A stretch of DNA of 64,000 nucleotides from SIG565 sp045594065 (GCA_045594065.1 JAZNXU010000014.1:1-64000), one strand, 5' to 3'; counted from the first letter of the stretch, positions 42,934 to 51,571 are shown. The notes: generated by a model from the sequence alone, not told the origin. Numbers and translations: made by a program.

Positions 42934-43056
42934 GGCGCGCTGAAGAAGATTCCCGCCGGTGCTTCCGCACCTCTCAGGCACGCGTCGGCATAAACAGTCC
43001 TCTGGACTGTTTACTTCCGCAACCTACGTTTGCTCCCTCCTGTTCGAATCTTCTCA
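42932..43056 (-). repeat. structured tRNA-associated repeat ending in a copy of the tRNA-Arg 3' end
   Basis: TTGGCGCGCTGAAGAAGATTC at 42932-42952 (21 bp, described by position) exactly repeats 43101-43121, the 3' end of tRNA-Arg. The far end (43046-43054) carries GAATCTTCT, the inverse of its AGAAGATTC, so the element can close on itself. Inside are a perfect 10-bp hairpin, AAACAGTCC/GGACTGTTT (about 42990-43012), and a GGTGC/GCACC hairpin with a four-base loop (about 42957-42970). No reading frame is plausible. Confidence 0.7.
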
Positions 43057-43059
43057 TTA

Positions 43060-43102
43060 AAAAAACACACAGCCATACCCTAACGGGTAAAACTGTGTGT
43101 TT
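43060..43102 (-). terminator. terminator of tRNA-Arg
   Basis: On the minus strand AAACACACAG / CTGTGTGTTT with an inner TACCC/GGGTA helix, then T7. It begins one base after the encoded CCA. Confidence 0.85.
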
Positions 43103-43178
43103 GGCGCGCTGAAGAAGATTCGAACTCCCGACCTTCTGGTCCGTAGCCAGACGCTCTATCCAGCTGAGCTATCAGCGC
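43102..43178 (-). tRNA. tRNA-Arg, anticodon ACG
   Basis: Minus-strand cloverleaf of 77 nt including encoded CCA. The acceptor stem pairs GCGCTGA with TCAGCGC, the D arm is AGCTCAGCTGGATAGAGC, and the anticodon stem-loop is CTGGCTACGGACCAG, with ACG in the loop and A34 presumably edited to inosine. The T loop is TTCGAAT, with wobble pairs in the T stem. A terminator follows at once. Confidence 0.96.
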
Positions 43179-43276
43179 AAATTAAGACTTTTTTGTCCCA
43201 ACGTTTAAATATAATACCACAAAGCTTTGCAAAAATCAATAGGAAAAATTTAATTTTTAAAAACTTTTTATATCTG

Positions 43277-43305
43277 TTGAAAAATTATACTTTTAATATT
43301 ATAAT
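43277..43305 (+). promoter_or_regulatory. sigma-A promoter of the DUF3048 lipoprotein
   Basis: TTGAAA (43277-43282), 17-bp spacer and TATAAT (43300-43305), in an AT-rich region before GAGGAGG. Confidence 0.75.
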
Positions 43306-43342
43306 AAATATATAATATTTATCCCCTTGAGGAGGAATAAAA

Positions 43343-44392
43343 ATGTTTAAAAAGATTTTATCGCTTTTATTATGCCTGAGTCTTTGCCTATGCTTTACTG
43401 CCTGCAACAAACCCAAGGAGCCGGCAACCGATACCCAAGCACCGTCAGAAGATTCCGCTGCTTCTAATTCAGAGCAGTCTGATTTAATTTCAAATCCGCT
43501 TACCGGTATGCTTGATTTCAATCCTGAAAAAAGCAAGGTGCGCCCTGTTGCTATTATGATTGACAACGATTCCGTAGCTCAGAAAAACGCACAATCGGGT
43601 GTACAAGCTGCCGATGTTGTTTTTGAAACCGAGGTTGAGGGCGGCATTACAAGACTTATGGCGGTTTTTGCCGATATAAGCAAGGCTCCGCAGATAGGTG
43701 ATGTGCGTTCAGCGCGAGTTGTTTTTGTTGAAATTGCAACCGGCTTCAACGCCATTTATGCCCACCACGGACAGGACGAAACATACTGTGTTCCGCGAAT
43801 GAGAGAGCTTGGCACCGATGATTTTTCTGTGGGTGAGGGTAATTGCGGTTGGCGCCACACCTACGGCAATGCAACCAATTGGCAAAACCTTTACACAAAC
43901 GGTGAAAAATTTTGGAAAAGCCTTAATGACAGCAAGTGGAAAACAACACAAGACGAGTTTTCAGCTTGGCAGACATTCACAGACGAAGCTTTAACCCTCA
44001 CAGGTGGGGTTGCCAATAAAGCAACTGTTTCTTTTAGCGGCTCTTCAACCTCATATTTTGAGTATGACCAAACTACAGGTAAATACATTAAAACAAGTGG
44101 TCACACAACCAATAAAGATATTATAACGGGCGAAGCTTACGAATTTAAGAATATATTCGTTTTAAAAACACCTATGGGCTACTACTCCGACGGCAAACAC
44201 AGAAAGATTGATTTAAACTCTGGCACCGGATATTACATTGTAAACGGTACATATGAGAAAATCAATTGGAAAAAGGGAAGTGCTTCGAATAATTTCACTT
44301 TCACTAAGGCCGACGGCACACCGCTTACTGTTCAGGCAGGCAACAGCTGGGTATGCATAGCCAAAACCGATGCAGGTGTTACATTCAATTAA
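43343..44392 (+). CDS. DUF3048 domain lipoprotein (YerB-like)
   Basis: A 349-residue lipoprotein: signal peptide with lipobox LCFTAC (Cys at about 21), a Ser/Ala/acidic linker, then the DUF3048 domain (SKVRPVAIMIDNDSVAQKNAQSG; ADVVFETEVEGGITRLMAVFAD; IGDVRSARVVFVEIA). The length matches YerB of Bacillus. The domain's function is not known; it acts outside the membrane. The gene is monocistronic, with a strong GAGGAGG site and a hairpin after the stop. Confidence 0.92.
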   Translation: MFKKILSLLLCLSLCLCFTACNKPKEPATDTQAPSEDSAASNSEQSDLISNPLTGMLDFNPEKSKVRPVAIMIDNDSVAQKNAQSGVQAADVVFETEVEGGITRLMAVFADISKAPQIGDVRSARVVFVEIATGFNAIYAHHGQDETYCVPRMRELGTDDFSVGEGNCGWRHTYGNATNWQNLYTNGEKFWKSLNDSKWKTTQDEFSAWQTFTDEALTLTGGVANKATVSFSGSSTSYFEYDQTTGKYIKTSGHTTNKDIITGEAYEFKNIFVLKTPMGYYSDGKHRKIDLNSGTGYYIVNGTYEKINWKKGSASNNFTFTKADGTPLTVQAGNSWVCIAKTDAGVTFN

Positions 44393-44402
44393 AGTATAAA
44401 AC

Positions 44403-44437
44403 GCCACAAGCCGTAGTCGAACGACTGCGGCTTGTGA
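44403..44437. terminator. hairpin between convergent DUF3048 and parB-like genes
   Basis: CACAAGCCGTAGTC / GACTGCGGCTTGTG, 14 pairs with one G-U, loop GAAC. The T-rich tail is better on the minus strand (GTTTTAT) than on the plus strand, so it probably mainly serves the parB-like gene. Confidence 0.7.
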
Positions 44438-44478
44438 CTTTATAGGGATATGGGGATGAATATGGGCATTTTTATATC

Positions 44479-45324
44479 TCAACAGATTTTTAACTGTGGA
44501 GAATCGGTATCGGACGCTTGCTGTATAGGTTGTTTTTCAATACGGATGCGATACTCTATATATTCCTTATTTTCACGCTTATTGCGGCTTGCCTTAATGC
44601 CTGCAGCAAGCATTGTATCAATAAGTCTATTAAGGCTGTTTGAAAAAATACGAACATCAGCAATACCGGATTTACGCGTAGGTTTTTTCTCCTCCTCTTT
44701 TGCGGGAGGATTTATTATGCTTTCTATATACTCCTCACACTCTTTTGCTGTCATATTTTCGGCAATAACGCGGTCAAGCACGGGCAAACGGATTTCTTCC
44801 TCCTCAAGCCTTATAAGCGCCCTTGCGTGGCGCTCGGTAAGTCTTGAGGCGGTAATTCGGCGGCGCTCGTTTTCACTAAGCCTTAAAATGCGAAGCTTGT
44901 TTGAGAGCGTTGATTGCGCAATACCGAGCCTCTCGGCAGCATCGGCATGGCTTATACCGTACTCGGTGATGAGTCGGTTTATGCCCTCTGCCTGCTCAAA
45001 AAGTGTTAGATCTGCTCGTTGCAGGTTTTCGATTATCGAATACGCGGCGGCTGTTTCAGCTCCAACATTACACACTATGCAGGGAACTTTTTTAAGCCCC
45101 GCCTTTTTAGCGGCTCTAAGCCTGCGTTCTCCCGCAATAAGCAGATAACCGTTATCCTGCTTGCGAACGGTTAACGGCTGTATTACTCCGTTATGGCGAA
45201 TACTCTCACTTAGCTTGTACAGCTCGTACTCATCAAAATTCTTTCGCGGTTGACCTGCATTGGGGGCAATATCCTTTATATTAATGTTTACAAGTCTTTT
45301 TTCCTGTTCCTTAAATAATGCCAT
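44479..45324 (-). CDS. ParB/Noc-family chromosome partition or nucleoid occlusion protein
   Basis: A 281-residue ParB-like protein. The ParB/Srx CTPase domain has NAGQPRKNFDEYELYKLSESI and GERRLRAAKKAGL; the arginine motif is ENLQRADLTLFEQAEGINRLI. A helix-turn-helix follows (SHADAAERLGIAQSTLSNKLRILRL) and a charged C-terminus with a dimerisation-like helix. The start is ATG 45324, with GGGAGG 8 nt upstream; the frame extends further but runs through the terminator and promoter. Its place directly after rsmG matches Noc in Bacillus; no soj/parA is adjacent, so ParB proper cannot be excluded. Confidence 0.9.
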   Translation of the reverse strand: MALFKEQEKRLVNINIKDIAPNAGQPRKNFDEYELYKLSESIRHNGVIQPLTVRKQDNGYLLIAGERRLRAAKKAGLKKVPCIVCNVGAETAAAYSIIENLQRADLTLFEQAEGINRLITEYGISHADAAERLGIAQSTLSNKLRILRLSENERRRITASRLTERHARALIRLEEEEIRLPVLDRVIAENMTAKECEEYIESIINPPAKEEEKKPTRKSGIADVRIFSNSLNRLIDTMLAAGIKASRNKRENKEYIEYRIRIEKQPIQQASDTDSPQLKIC

Positions 45325-45347
45325 AGAGCTTGCCTCCCTGTGGTTAT

Positions 45348-45376
45348 ATGTTAGCATGTACCTGTCGCTTTTGCAA
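45348..45376 (-). promoter_or_regulatory. promoter of the parB/noc gene
   Basis: On the minus strand TTGCAA, a 17-bp spacer and TAACAT, between the rsmG terminator and the parB-like ATG. Confidence 0.6.
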
Positions 45377-45411
45377 GAAAAAGCGTTCGCTAAAAACCGC
45401 CCTAAAAGCAC

Positions 45412-45441
45412 AAAAACAGCCCCTTTTAAAGAGGCTGTTTT
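45412..45441 (-). terminator. terminator of the mnmE-mnmG-rsmG operon, overlapping the rsmG stop codon
   Basis: On the minus strand AAAACAGCCTCT / AGGGGCTGTTTT with a T-run. The last rsmG codons and its TAA form the 5' arm and loop. Confidence 0.8.
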
Positions 45442-46142
45442 GTTATTTTGCCCGAGTTTCGGGGGTATTTTGGCGAAGTTTGCGATACTTTCTTTACTTT
45501 TATTATAGACCGCATACCACAATTTTGCAATTCTTCGCAAAACAGCGTTGGCTTTTCGCCGCCTAGCACTGCTATAGCCTTTTTCGATGCTTCGATTTCC
45601 TCAGCCGCGGCGGGTCCCTTTAGGCTTACGAATATTCCGCCCTTTTTAACATAAGGCAGACAGTATTCGCTAAGCACATTCAAGGGGGCTACCGCACGGG
45701 CGGTTGCAATATCGAACTGTTCGCGGTATTCGGGGCGCCTTGCGCCCTCCTCAGCACGCAAGTGAACAGCAACGGTATCGACAAGTCCTAATTTATCTAT
45801 AACCTCATTTAAAAAGGTGATACGCTTATTCAGGCTGTCAAGCAAGGTTAGCCTTATATCTGGGCGAGCAATTTTCAGCACAACTCCGGGGAATCCTGCC
45901 CCTGTACCCACATCAATTACCGATGCATTTTCGGGCACATCTATACATTTAAAAAACAGCAAGCAATCGAGAAAATGCTTAAAAACAACCTCATCAGGCT
46001 CGGTTATGGCGGTAAGATTCATTTTCTCATTCCATTCCACCAGCAAATTGCCGTACATGCTCAGTTGTTGTTGCTGTTTATCGCTAAGTGCAGCAAAATC
46101 TTTACAAAGCGGTAGAATTTTTTCTATTGGAAAACTTATCAT
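45426..46142 (-). CDS. rsmG: 16S rRNA (guanine(527)-N7)-methyltransferase RsmG
   Basis: Methylates G527 of 16S rRNA with SAM. The 238-residue protein has an N-terminal helical part (LLVEWNEKMNLTAITEPDEVVFKHFLDCL), the SAM-binding motif VIDVGTGAGFPGVVLKIARP near residue 68, and ARAVAPLNVLSEYCLPYVKKGG near residue 145. Its ATG overlaps the mnmG stop by 4 bp. The rsmG 3' end forms part of the transcription terminator. Confidence 0.95.
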   Translation of the reverse strand: MISFPIEKILPLCKDFAALSDKQQQQLSMYGNLLVEWNEKMNLTAITEPDEVVFKHFLDCLLFFKCIDVPENASVIDVGTGAGFPGVVLKIARPDIRLTLLDSLNKRITFLNEVIDKLGLVDTVAVHLRAEEGARRPEYREQFDIATARAVAPLNVLSEYCLPYVKKGGIFVSLKGPAAAEEIEASKKAIAVLGGEKPTLFCEELQNCGMRSIIKVKKVSQTSPKYPRNSGKITKQPL

Positions 46143-48019
46143 TTTGCATTCTCCCTCCGCTTTTTCTCAAGGTGAATAACCAGCACCGAAATATCTGCCG
46201 GACTAACCCCAGATATACGACTTGCCTGACCAATATTTTTAGGACATACCTTTTTCAGCTTTTCCACCGCCTCCAACCGCAATCCGTAGACCTCATCATA
46301 GTTTAAATCGGCAGGGATAGTTTGCTTTTCAAGCCTTAACATTTCTTCAACCTGTGCCGCCTGACGGTTTATGTATCCCTCATATTTAATCTCGGTTTCA
46401 ACCTTTTCGGCAACGCTGTCCGGCAAGGTGGGGCGAGCCGTATCAAACGCCGCTAAATCGGCATATTTAAGCTGTGGGCGACGAATAAGCTCGTCCATTT
46501 TGCAGCCTGTTGTTATCGGTACGGTACCCTTGCTTTCGAATAGCTTTGAAAGCTCTGCAGAGGGCGCTAAGGTAGTAGCCCTCAGCCTTGCTATTTCCTT
46601 TTCCTTTAACTCCTTGTTGTTGCAAAACTTCTCCCAAGTTTTATCGTCGATTAACCCCAAGCCTCTGCCTATTGGCATAAGTCTTTCATCGGCATTATCC
46701 TGACGGAGCAATAAACGGTATTCGCTTCGCGAGGTCATCATTCGGTAGGGGTCGGCACAGCCCTTGGTTACAAGGTCATCAATAAGTGTGCCTATGTAGC
46801 TCGACGCGCGTGAGAGCACTAAAGGCTCCCTACCGTCGATGCTCAGTGCCGCATTAACACCCGCAACAAAGCCTTGAACAGCCGCCTCCTCATAGCCCGA
46901 TGAGCCATTAAACTGACCGGCGCCGTAAAGCCCCTTAAATTCCTTAAATTCAAGCGTGTAATCGAGCGATATCGGGTCGATACAATCGTACTCTATAGCA
47001 TAGGCGTTGCGTATCATTTTTACATTCTCAAGCCCAGGTATAGTGCGGTAAAACTCTATTTGCACTTCTTCTGGTAGCGAGGATGACATACCCTGAAGAT
47101 ACATTTCCTCAGTATCAGCACCACAGGGCTCAACAAAAAGCTGATGACGCGGCTTATCGGCAAAACGCACCACCTTATCCTCAATACTCGGGCAATATCG
47201 TGGACCTATGCCCTCAATATCTCCCGCATAAAGCGGAGAGCGGTGTAAATTTTTCATAATTACCGCTCGCGTTTCATCATTAGTATATGAAATATGGCAC
47301 ATTACGGTGTTTTCTTTGGGCTGCTCGGTTGAAAAGCTGAACGGAACTATTTTTTCGTCGCCCGCCTGCTGCTCCATTTTTGAAAAATCTATACTTGCAC
47401 GGTCAACACGCGCGGGTGTGCCCGTTTTAAATCGGCGTAGCGGCAGACCCAGCTTTTTAAGAGATTCTGAAAGCATTACAGCGGGAAACTGACCGTCCGG
47501 ACCACTTGAATAATTTACTTCACCAACGAAAATTCTGCCGTCTAAAAATGTTCCCGTAGCTAGAATAACAGCGCGGCAATGGTGCTCAGCGCCGAGTCTT
47601 GTTTTAACTATCCAGCCGTTCTCACTCGGCACAATCTCGGTAACCTCAGCCTGCTTAACATCTAGGTTTTCCTGCTTTTCTACAATGTGCTTCATATATC
47701 CGCTGTAGGCGCGGCGATCTATTTGGGCGCGTAGGGAATGCACCGCAGGACCCTTGCCAAGATTGAGCATTCGTGACTGCAGCATATTGGCATCCGCCGC
47801 CTTACCCATTTCGCCGCCTAAAGCATCAAGCTCGCGAACGAGATGACCCTTTGCCGTGCCGCCTATCGACGGATTACAGGGCATATTGCCTATCCAATCG
47901 GCGCTGACGGTAAACATAACTGTGCTTTTTTTGAGTCTTGCGGCAGCAAGCGCCGCCTCAATACCTGCATGACCTGCACCTATAACGGCTATATCATAAT
48001 TTTCAGCTTGATAACTCAT
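46139..48019 (-). CDS. mnmG: tRNA uridine-5-carboxymethylaminomethyl modification enzyme MnmG
   Basis: With MnmE it installs the cmnm5 group at wobble U34 of certain tRNAs, using FAD, NADH, methylene-THF and glycine. The 626-residue length is standard. FAD motif AVIGAGHAGIEAALAAARL is near residue 11. CNPSIGGTAKGHLVRELDALGG near residue 49 and YCPSIEDKVVRFADKP near residue 270 carry the conserved cysteines. The C-terminal helical domain binds MnmE. It lies 9 nt after mnmE with a GAGGGGAATT site. Confidence 0.97.
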   Translation of the reverse strand: MSYQAENYDIAVIGAGHAGIEAALAAARLKKSTVMFTVSADWIGNMPCNPSIGGTAKGHLVRELDALGGEMGKAADANMLQSRMLNLGKGPAVHSLRAQIDRRAYSGYMKHIVEKQENLDVKQAEVTEIVPSENGWIVKTRLGAEHHCRAVILATGTFLDGRIFVGEVNYSSGPDGQFPAVMLSESLKKLGLPLRRFKTGTPARVDRASIDFSKMEQQAGDEKIVPFSFSTEQPKENTVMCHISYTNDETRAVIMKNLHRSPLYAGDIEGIGPRYCPSIEDKVVRFADKPRHQLFVEPCGADTEEMYLQGMSSSLPEEVQIEFYRTIPGLENVKMIRNAYAIEYDCIDPISLDYTLEFKEFKGLYGAGQFNGSSGYEEAAVQGFVAGVNAALSIDGREPLVLSRASSYIGTLIDDLVTKGCADPYRMMTSRSEYRLLLRQDNADERLMPIGRGLGLIDDKTWEKFCNNKELKEKEIARLRATTLAPSAELSKLFESKGTVPITTGCKMDELIRRPQLKYADLAAFDTARPTLPDSVAEKVETEIKYEGYINRQAAQVEEMLRLEKQTIPADLNYDEVYGLRLEAVEKLKKVCPKNIGQASRISGVSPADISVLVIHLEKKRRENAK

Positions 48020-48028
48020 AATTCCCCT

Positions 48029-49390
48029 CTATTTTCCAACACAAAATCTTTCAAAGACCTCATCGGCAACGGTGTTTGTAACGCGTTCGCCCGTAAGGGT
48101 ATATAGGCTTGCCAGCGCGTCATCAATCAGCACGCCAACGGCATCAATTGTAAGCCCCGAAACAAGGCTCTCGTATGCCTCGTCCACCGCTTTTTTCGCA
48201 CGCATAGCGCAATCTCTTTGGCGTTCCGAGCCAAGCACCGCCGTATCGGCACTAATATTTGAAGCGCCCGTAATTTCGGCAATTTTTGCGGCTAGTTCCA
48301 CCTCTCCAACACCGTTTTTAGCCGAAACCGTAACGGTAGGTAGGTCGCCGAAAGCACTTGCATCAAAATCCAAGGCAATATCACTTTTATTAAGCACCGC
48401 AATGGTGTTTTTGTTTTTAATGCTTTCAATTAACTCGCGGTCGTCACCGTCAAGCGGACGCGAAAGGTCAAATACCGCCAAAACAAGCTGTGCGGTATTG
48501 CTTTTTTCCCGAGCTAAACGAATTCCAACATTCTCAACCTCATCTTCCGTTTTATGAATGCCCGCGGTATCACTCAGCCTCAGTGTTATATCTCCCACCA
48601 TAACGGTATCCTCTATAATATCGCGGGTGGTGCCTGCAATTTCGGTAACAATTGAACGCTCGCGGCGGGAGAGCAGATTCATTAGCGTGCTTTTTCCTAC
48701 ATTCGGCTTACCCACAATAACGGTATCAACACCCTCGCGAAGCACTCTGCCACTATCGTAATCGAAAATCAGCTTTTGCAAATTATCCGAAACGGTTTTA
48801 AGCTTTAAAGCAAAGTTATCGGTATTAAGCTCAGGTATTTCCTCATCGGGATTATCGTTAAAAAATGCAACCGAAGCCGCCGTTTCCAACAGCTTACCTT
48901 TAATTTCATTAATCTCACGGCTTACATTGCCCGAAAGTGCGGACATTGTCATTTTAAGCTCGCTGTCACTTTGTGCGGAGATTACACCCATAACCGCCTC
49001 AGCCTGTGTAAGATCAAGCTTACCATTTAAGAAAGCGCGTTTTGTAAATTCACCAGGGGCTGCCGCCTCAGCGCCGTTTTCAAGCACAGCTCTTAGCACC
49101 TGCTTTACAACATATCTGCCGCCGTGAACGCTTAGTTCTACAACATCCTCTCCTGTATAGCTTTTAGGCGACACAAATTTAAGCGCAACCGCATTATCTA
49201 ACTTTTCATTATTATTTAAAACTTCGCCGTAAAGCGCAGAGTATCCGCCTATATCGGCTATTTTTTTGCCCGAAAATGCGCGGAAAACTTTATCTGCAAC
49301 GGCTACGGCAGCATCGCCCGAAATTCTTATAACTCCAACCGAGGCTTCACCTAGCGGTGTAGCTATTGCGGCTATTGTGCGGTTTTTCAC
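48029..49390 (-). CDS. mnmE: tRNA modification GTPase MnmE
   Basis: The GTPase partner of MnmG. The 453-residue protein has an N-terminal THF-binding domain (TIAAIATPLGEASVGVIRISG), a helical domain, and the inserted G domain: G1 GKPNVGKST near residue 227, G3 DTAG, G4 NKSD. It ends in the CVGK motif whose Cys is catalytic. It begins with GTG (49390) after AGAGGTGAT. The first gene of a three-gene operon with a strong promoter. In Bacillus the genes upstream are spoIIIJ-jag; here they are replaced by a divergent lipoprotein gene. Confidence 0.97.
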   Translation of the reverse strand: MKNRTIAAIATPLGEASVGVIRISGDAAVAVADKVFRAFSGKKIADIGGYSALYGEVLNNNEKLDNAVALKFVSPKSYTGEDVVELSVHGGRYVVKQVLRAVLENGAEAAAPGEFTKRAFLNGKLDLTQAEAVMGVISAQSDSELKMTMSALSGNVSREINEIKGKLLETAASVAFFNDNPDEEIPELNTDNFALKLKTVSDNLQKLIFDYDSGRVLREGVDTVIVGKPNVGKSTLMNLLSRRERSIVTEIAGTTRDIIEDTVMVGDITLRLSDTAGIHKTEDEVENVGIRLAREKSNTAQLVLAVFDLSRPLDGDDRELIESIKNKNTIAVLNKSDIALDFDASAFGDLPTVTVSAKNGVGEVELAAKIAEITGASNISADTAVLGSERQRDCAMRAKKAVDEAYESLVSGLTIDAVGVLIDDALASLYTLTGERVTNTVADEVFERFCVGK

Positions 49391-49411
49391 TTAAATCACC
49401 TCTAACAAGAT

Positions 49412-49440
49412 ATTTTACCATATATGCGACTGTTTTTCAA
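49412..49440 (-). promoter_or_regulatory. sigma-A promoter of mnmE-mnmG-rsmG
   Basis: On the minus strand TTGAAA, a 17-bp spacer and TAAAAT. Confidence 0.7.
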
Positions 49441-49475
49441 TTCAAAATAAATTTTAAATTTATTTACGGTTTCTC

Positions 49476-49504
49476 TTTATTTTTACTTTAAGTTATGCTA
49501 TAAT
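49476..49504 (+). promoter_or_regulatory. promoter of the lipoprotein-two-component operon
   Basis: TTTATT (49476-49481), 17-bp spacer and TATAAT (49499-49504). The -35 is weak and the -10 is perfect. Confidence 0.55.
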
Positions 49505-49545
49505 TTATTATGTATATTTATACTGTTAAAAGGGGTGATATTGCC

Positions 49546-50844
49546 GTGAAAAAATTATTGGCTGTTTTTTGCGCCGTTTGCATTGTTCTGAGCCTTTCTG
49601 GCTGCAGTATGCTTGACGGTAATATTGACACCTTGCTTGCTCCGCCCGCACCAACAGGCAAGCTTCGCGAGGTCCAGTTGGCGCTTGAGGCATCGGTAAG
49701 CGATAAAATAACCCTTAAATATCCAACAAGCGGCGATTATCGCTCGGCAATTGTACTCAAAGACCTTAACGGCGACGGCACCGAAGAGGCGCTCGCCCTT
49801 TATTCAACCACCCTCGATAACACCACCAATATGCATATAAACCTTATTGCCAATAACGGTGAAGAATGGGTTTCAGGAGGCGCAGCAAGCCTTGTTGCAA
49901 CGGGAGTTGAAAAAATCGACTTTGCCGATATGAACGGTGACGGTGTTTTGGAAATACTTGTAGGCTGGAGCATTTACGGTACCGTTGAAAAAAGTCTTGG
50001 GGTATACTCGGTAACCGACGGTGGAATCACAAGCCGCATACTCGAAAGCTACACAAGCTACATTTACCGCGATTTTAACAACGACGATACACCTGATATA
50101 CTCACAATTTATCAGGACACCGCAAAATCCGTTTCAACTGCAAAGCTGCTTGACCTTACAGAGGACGGCACCGCCGTTTTAGGCACCTGCCCGCTCGACC
50201 CCGCGGTTACAGAATATCGCGAGCCGATAATTTTTGAGCTAAACGGCAAAATTGCCGTTTATTTAGACGGCACCAAGGGCACGGGTACTGTGACCGAAAT
50301 GCTTATAATCGATTCGGGAATGACGAATCTTTCGTTCTCTGCCGATACCACAACCGCATTCGACACCTATCGCTCAGGCAATACCGCAACAACCGATATT
50401 GACAGTGACGGAAACTATGATATTCCTATTTCTTTTTTACTTACCGAGTCAGCAACAGGCAACGCCGATAAAATTTATAAAACCAATTGGTACTGCTATA
50501 ACGGTGAGGGAATTGTGCTGACGATGTCGGCTTTGATGAACTATCAGGACGGGTATTTTCTTGAAATTCCCGAAAAATGGGATTCCGGAGTAACCGTTAC
50601 GAGCAACTCTGCCGAAAGACTCCGCACCGTTTTCCGCCTTGACAAGGAATCGGGCAACTCAGCCGAAGAACTGCTCAAAATTCAGGCAGTTCCCAAAGCG
50701 AACGGCACCGCATCCACCCATGCGGACAGCATCAAGATAGGTGAAAACGATAAATACACCTATTATGCAGTATTTGGCACCTACACAGGTGCTGAAGCGC
50801 TGAGCATTGACGAGTTAAAAGAACTATTTAAAATTATTTCTTAG
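49546..50844 (+). CDS. lipoprotein with DxNGDG (FG-GAP/VCBS-like) repeats
   Basis: A 432-residue lipoprotein: signal peptide with lipobox LSLSGC (Cys near 20), then four acidic loops spaced through the protein: DLNGDGTEEAL, DMNGDGVLEILVG, DFNNDDTPDIL and DIDSDGNYDIPIS. These resemble calcium-binding FG-GAP or VCBS beta-propeller repeats. The start is GTG 49546 after AAGGGGTG; the ATG at 49510 lies about where transcription begins. It is 10 nt upstream of a response regulator and probably shares its mRNA, so it may be a sensory or regulated surface protein. No named family is certain. Confidence 0.8.
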   Translation: MKKLLAVFCAVCIVLSLSGCSMLDGNIDTLLAPPAPTGKLREVQLALEASVSDKITLKYPTSGDYRSAIVLKDLNGDGTEEALALYSTTLDNTTNMHINLIANNGEEWVSGGAASLVATGVEKIDFADMNGDGVLEILVGWSIYGTVEKSLGVYSVTDGGITSRILESYTSYIYRDFNNDDTPDILTIYQDTAKSVSTAKLLDLTEDGTAVLGTCPLDPAVTEYREPIIFELNGKIAVYLDGTKGTGTVTEMLIIDSGMTNLSFSADTTTAFDTYRSGNTATTDIDSDGNYDIPISFLLTESATGNADKIYKTNWYCYNGEGIVLTMSALMNYQDGYFLEIPEKWDSGVTVTSNSAERLRTVFRLDKESGNSAEELLKIQAVPKANGTASTHADSIKIGENDKYTYYAVFGTYTGAEALSIDELKELFKIIS

Positions 50845-50854
50845 GAGTACTGAA

Positions 50855-51571
50855 ATGAAAAGAATACTCATTGTTGAAGATGAAGCCGCAATCAGAGAGT
50901 TTGAGGCAATAAATCTAAAGCGCGTGGGCTACGATACTGTCGAAGCAGGCTCGGGCGAAGAAGCGCTTGATATTTACGATAACGATGCCATCGGCTTTGA
51001 TATTGCGTTGCTCGATATTTCAATGCCTGGTATGGACGGCTTCCAGCTGTGCAAGGAGCTTCGCCGTCGCTCAGTAAACTTAGGTATTATAATGCTTACC
51101 GCACGCACTCAGGAAATGGATAAAATCAGCGGACTTATGATTGGTGCAGACGACTATATAACCAAACCGTTTTCTCCGACAGAGCTACTCGCCCGTGTTG
51201 ACTCTCTCTACCGCCGTGTTGAGATGCTGAGCTCAAAAGCGCCTGTTCAAAAGGTAACCGACGAGATAACTCTTGGCGACTTCACCCTTAATGTACGCCG
51301 TAGAACGCTCACAAAGCGCGGCAAAAACATTGAGCTTACACAAATTGAGTTTGAAATTATGGAATACTTTTTCACCAATCCCGATGTAGCTCTTGACCGC
51401 ACCGATATTCTCAATCGCGTGTGGGGCGAGGCGTATTTCGGCGAAGAAAAGATAGTTGACGTTAATGTAAGACGACTTAGAATGAAAATTGAGGATGAAC
51501 CCTCAAGCCCGAAACATCTTATGACAGTTTGGGGTATGGGCTACAAGTGGATATCCGAGCCAACGGTTTAA
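50855..51571 (+). CDS. OmpR-family DNA-binding response regulator
   Basis: A 238-residue two-component regulator. The receiver domain has EDE at the N-terminus (acidic pocket), the phosphoacceptor Asp in ALLDISMPGMDG near residue 54, and the conserved Lys in TKPFSP near 108. The C-terminal winged helix spans about residues 140-232 (ELTQIEFEIMEYFFTNPDVALDR; VDVNVRRLRMKIED). It is partner to the histidine kinase 38 nt downstream. The target genes are unknown, and the lipoprotein upstream is an obvious candidate. Confidence 0.95.
   Translation: MKRILIVEDEAAIREFEAINLKRVGYDTVEAGSGEEALDIYDNDAIGFDIALLDISMPGMDGFQLCKELRRRSVNLGIIMLTARTQEMDKISGLMIGADDYITKPFSPTELLARVDSLYRRVEMLSSKAPVQKVTDEITLGDFTLNVRRRTLTKRGKNIELTQIEFEIMEYFFTNPDVALDRTDILNRVWGEAYFGEEKIVDVNVRRLRMKIEDEPSSPKHLMTVWGMGYKWISEPTV

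Noticed and set aside
43045..43104. Integrated-element attachment site at tRNA-Arg
   Set aside because: The 21-bp repeat is 169 bp away with no integrase or cargo between, so a classical genomic island is not supported.
43097..43315. 72-codon open frame antisense to tRNA-Arg
   Set aside because: Its first part is the tRNA gene's complement and the rest is AT-rich non-coding sequence; no ribosome binding site.
45325..45540. 72-residue N-terminal extension of the ParB-like protein
   Set aside because: It runs across the rsmG terminator and the parB promoter and has no ParB character.
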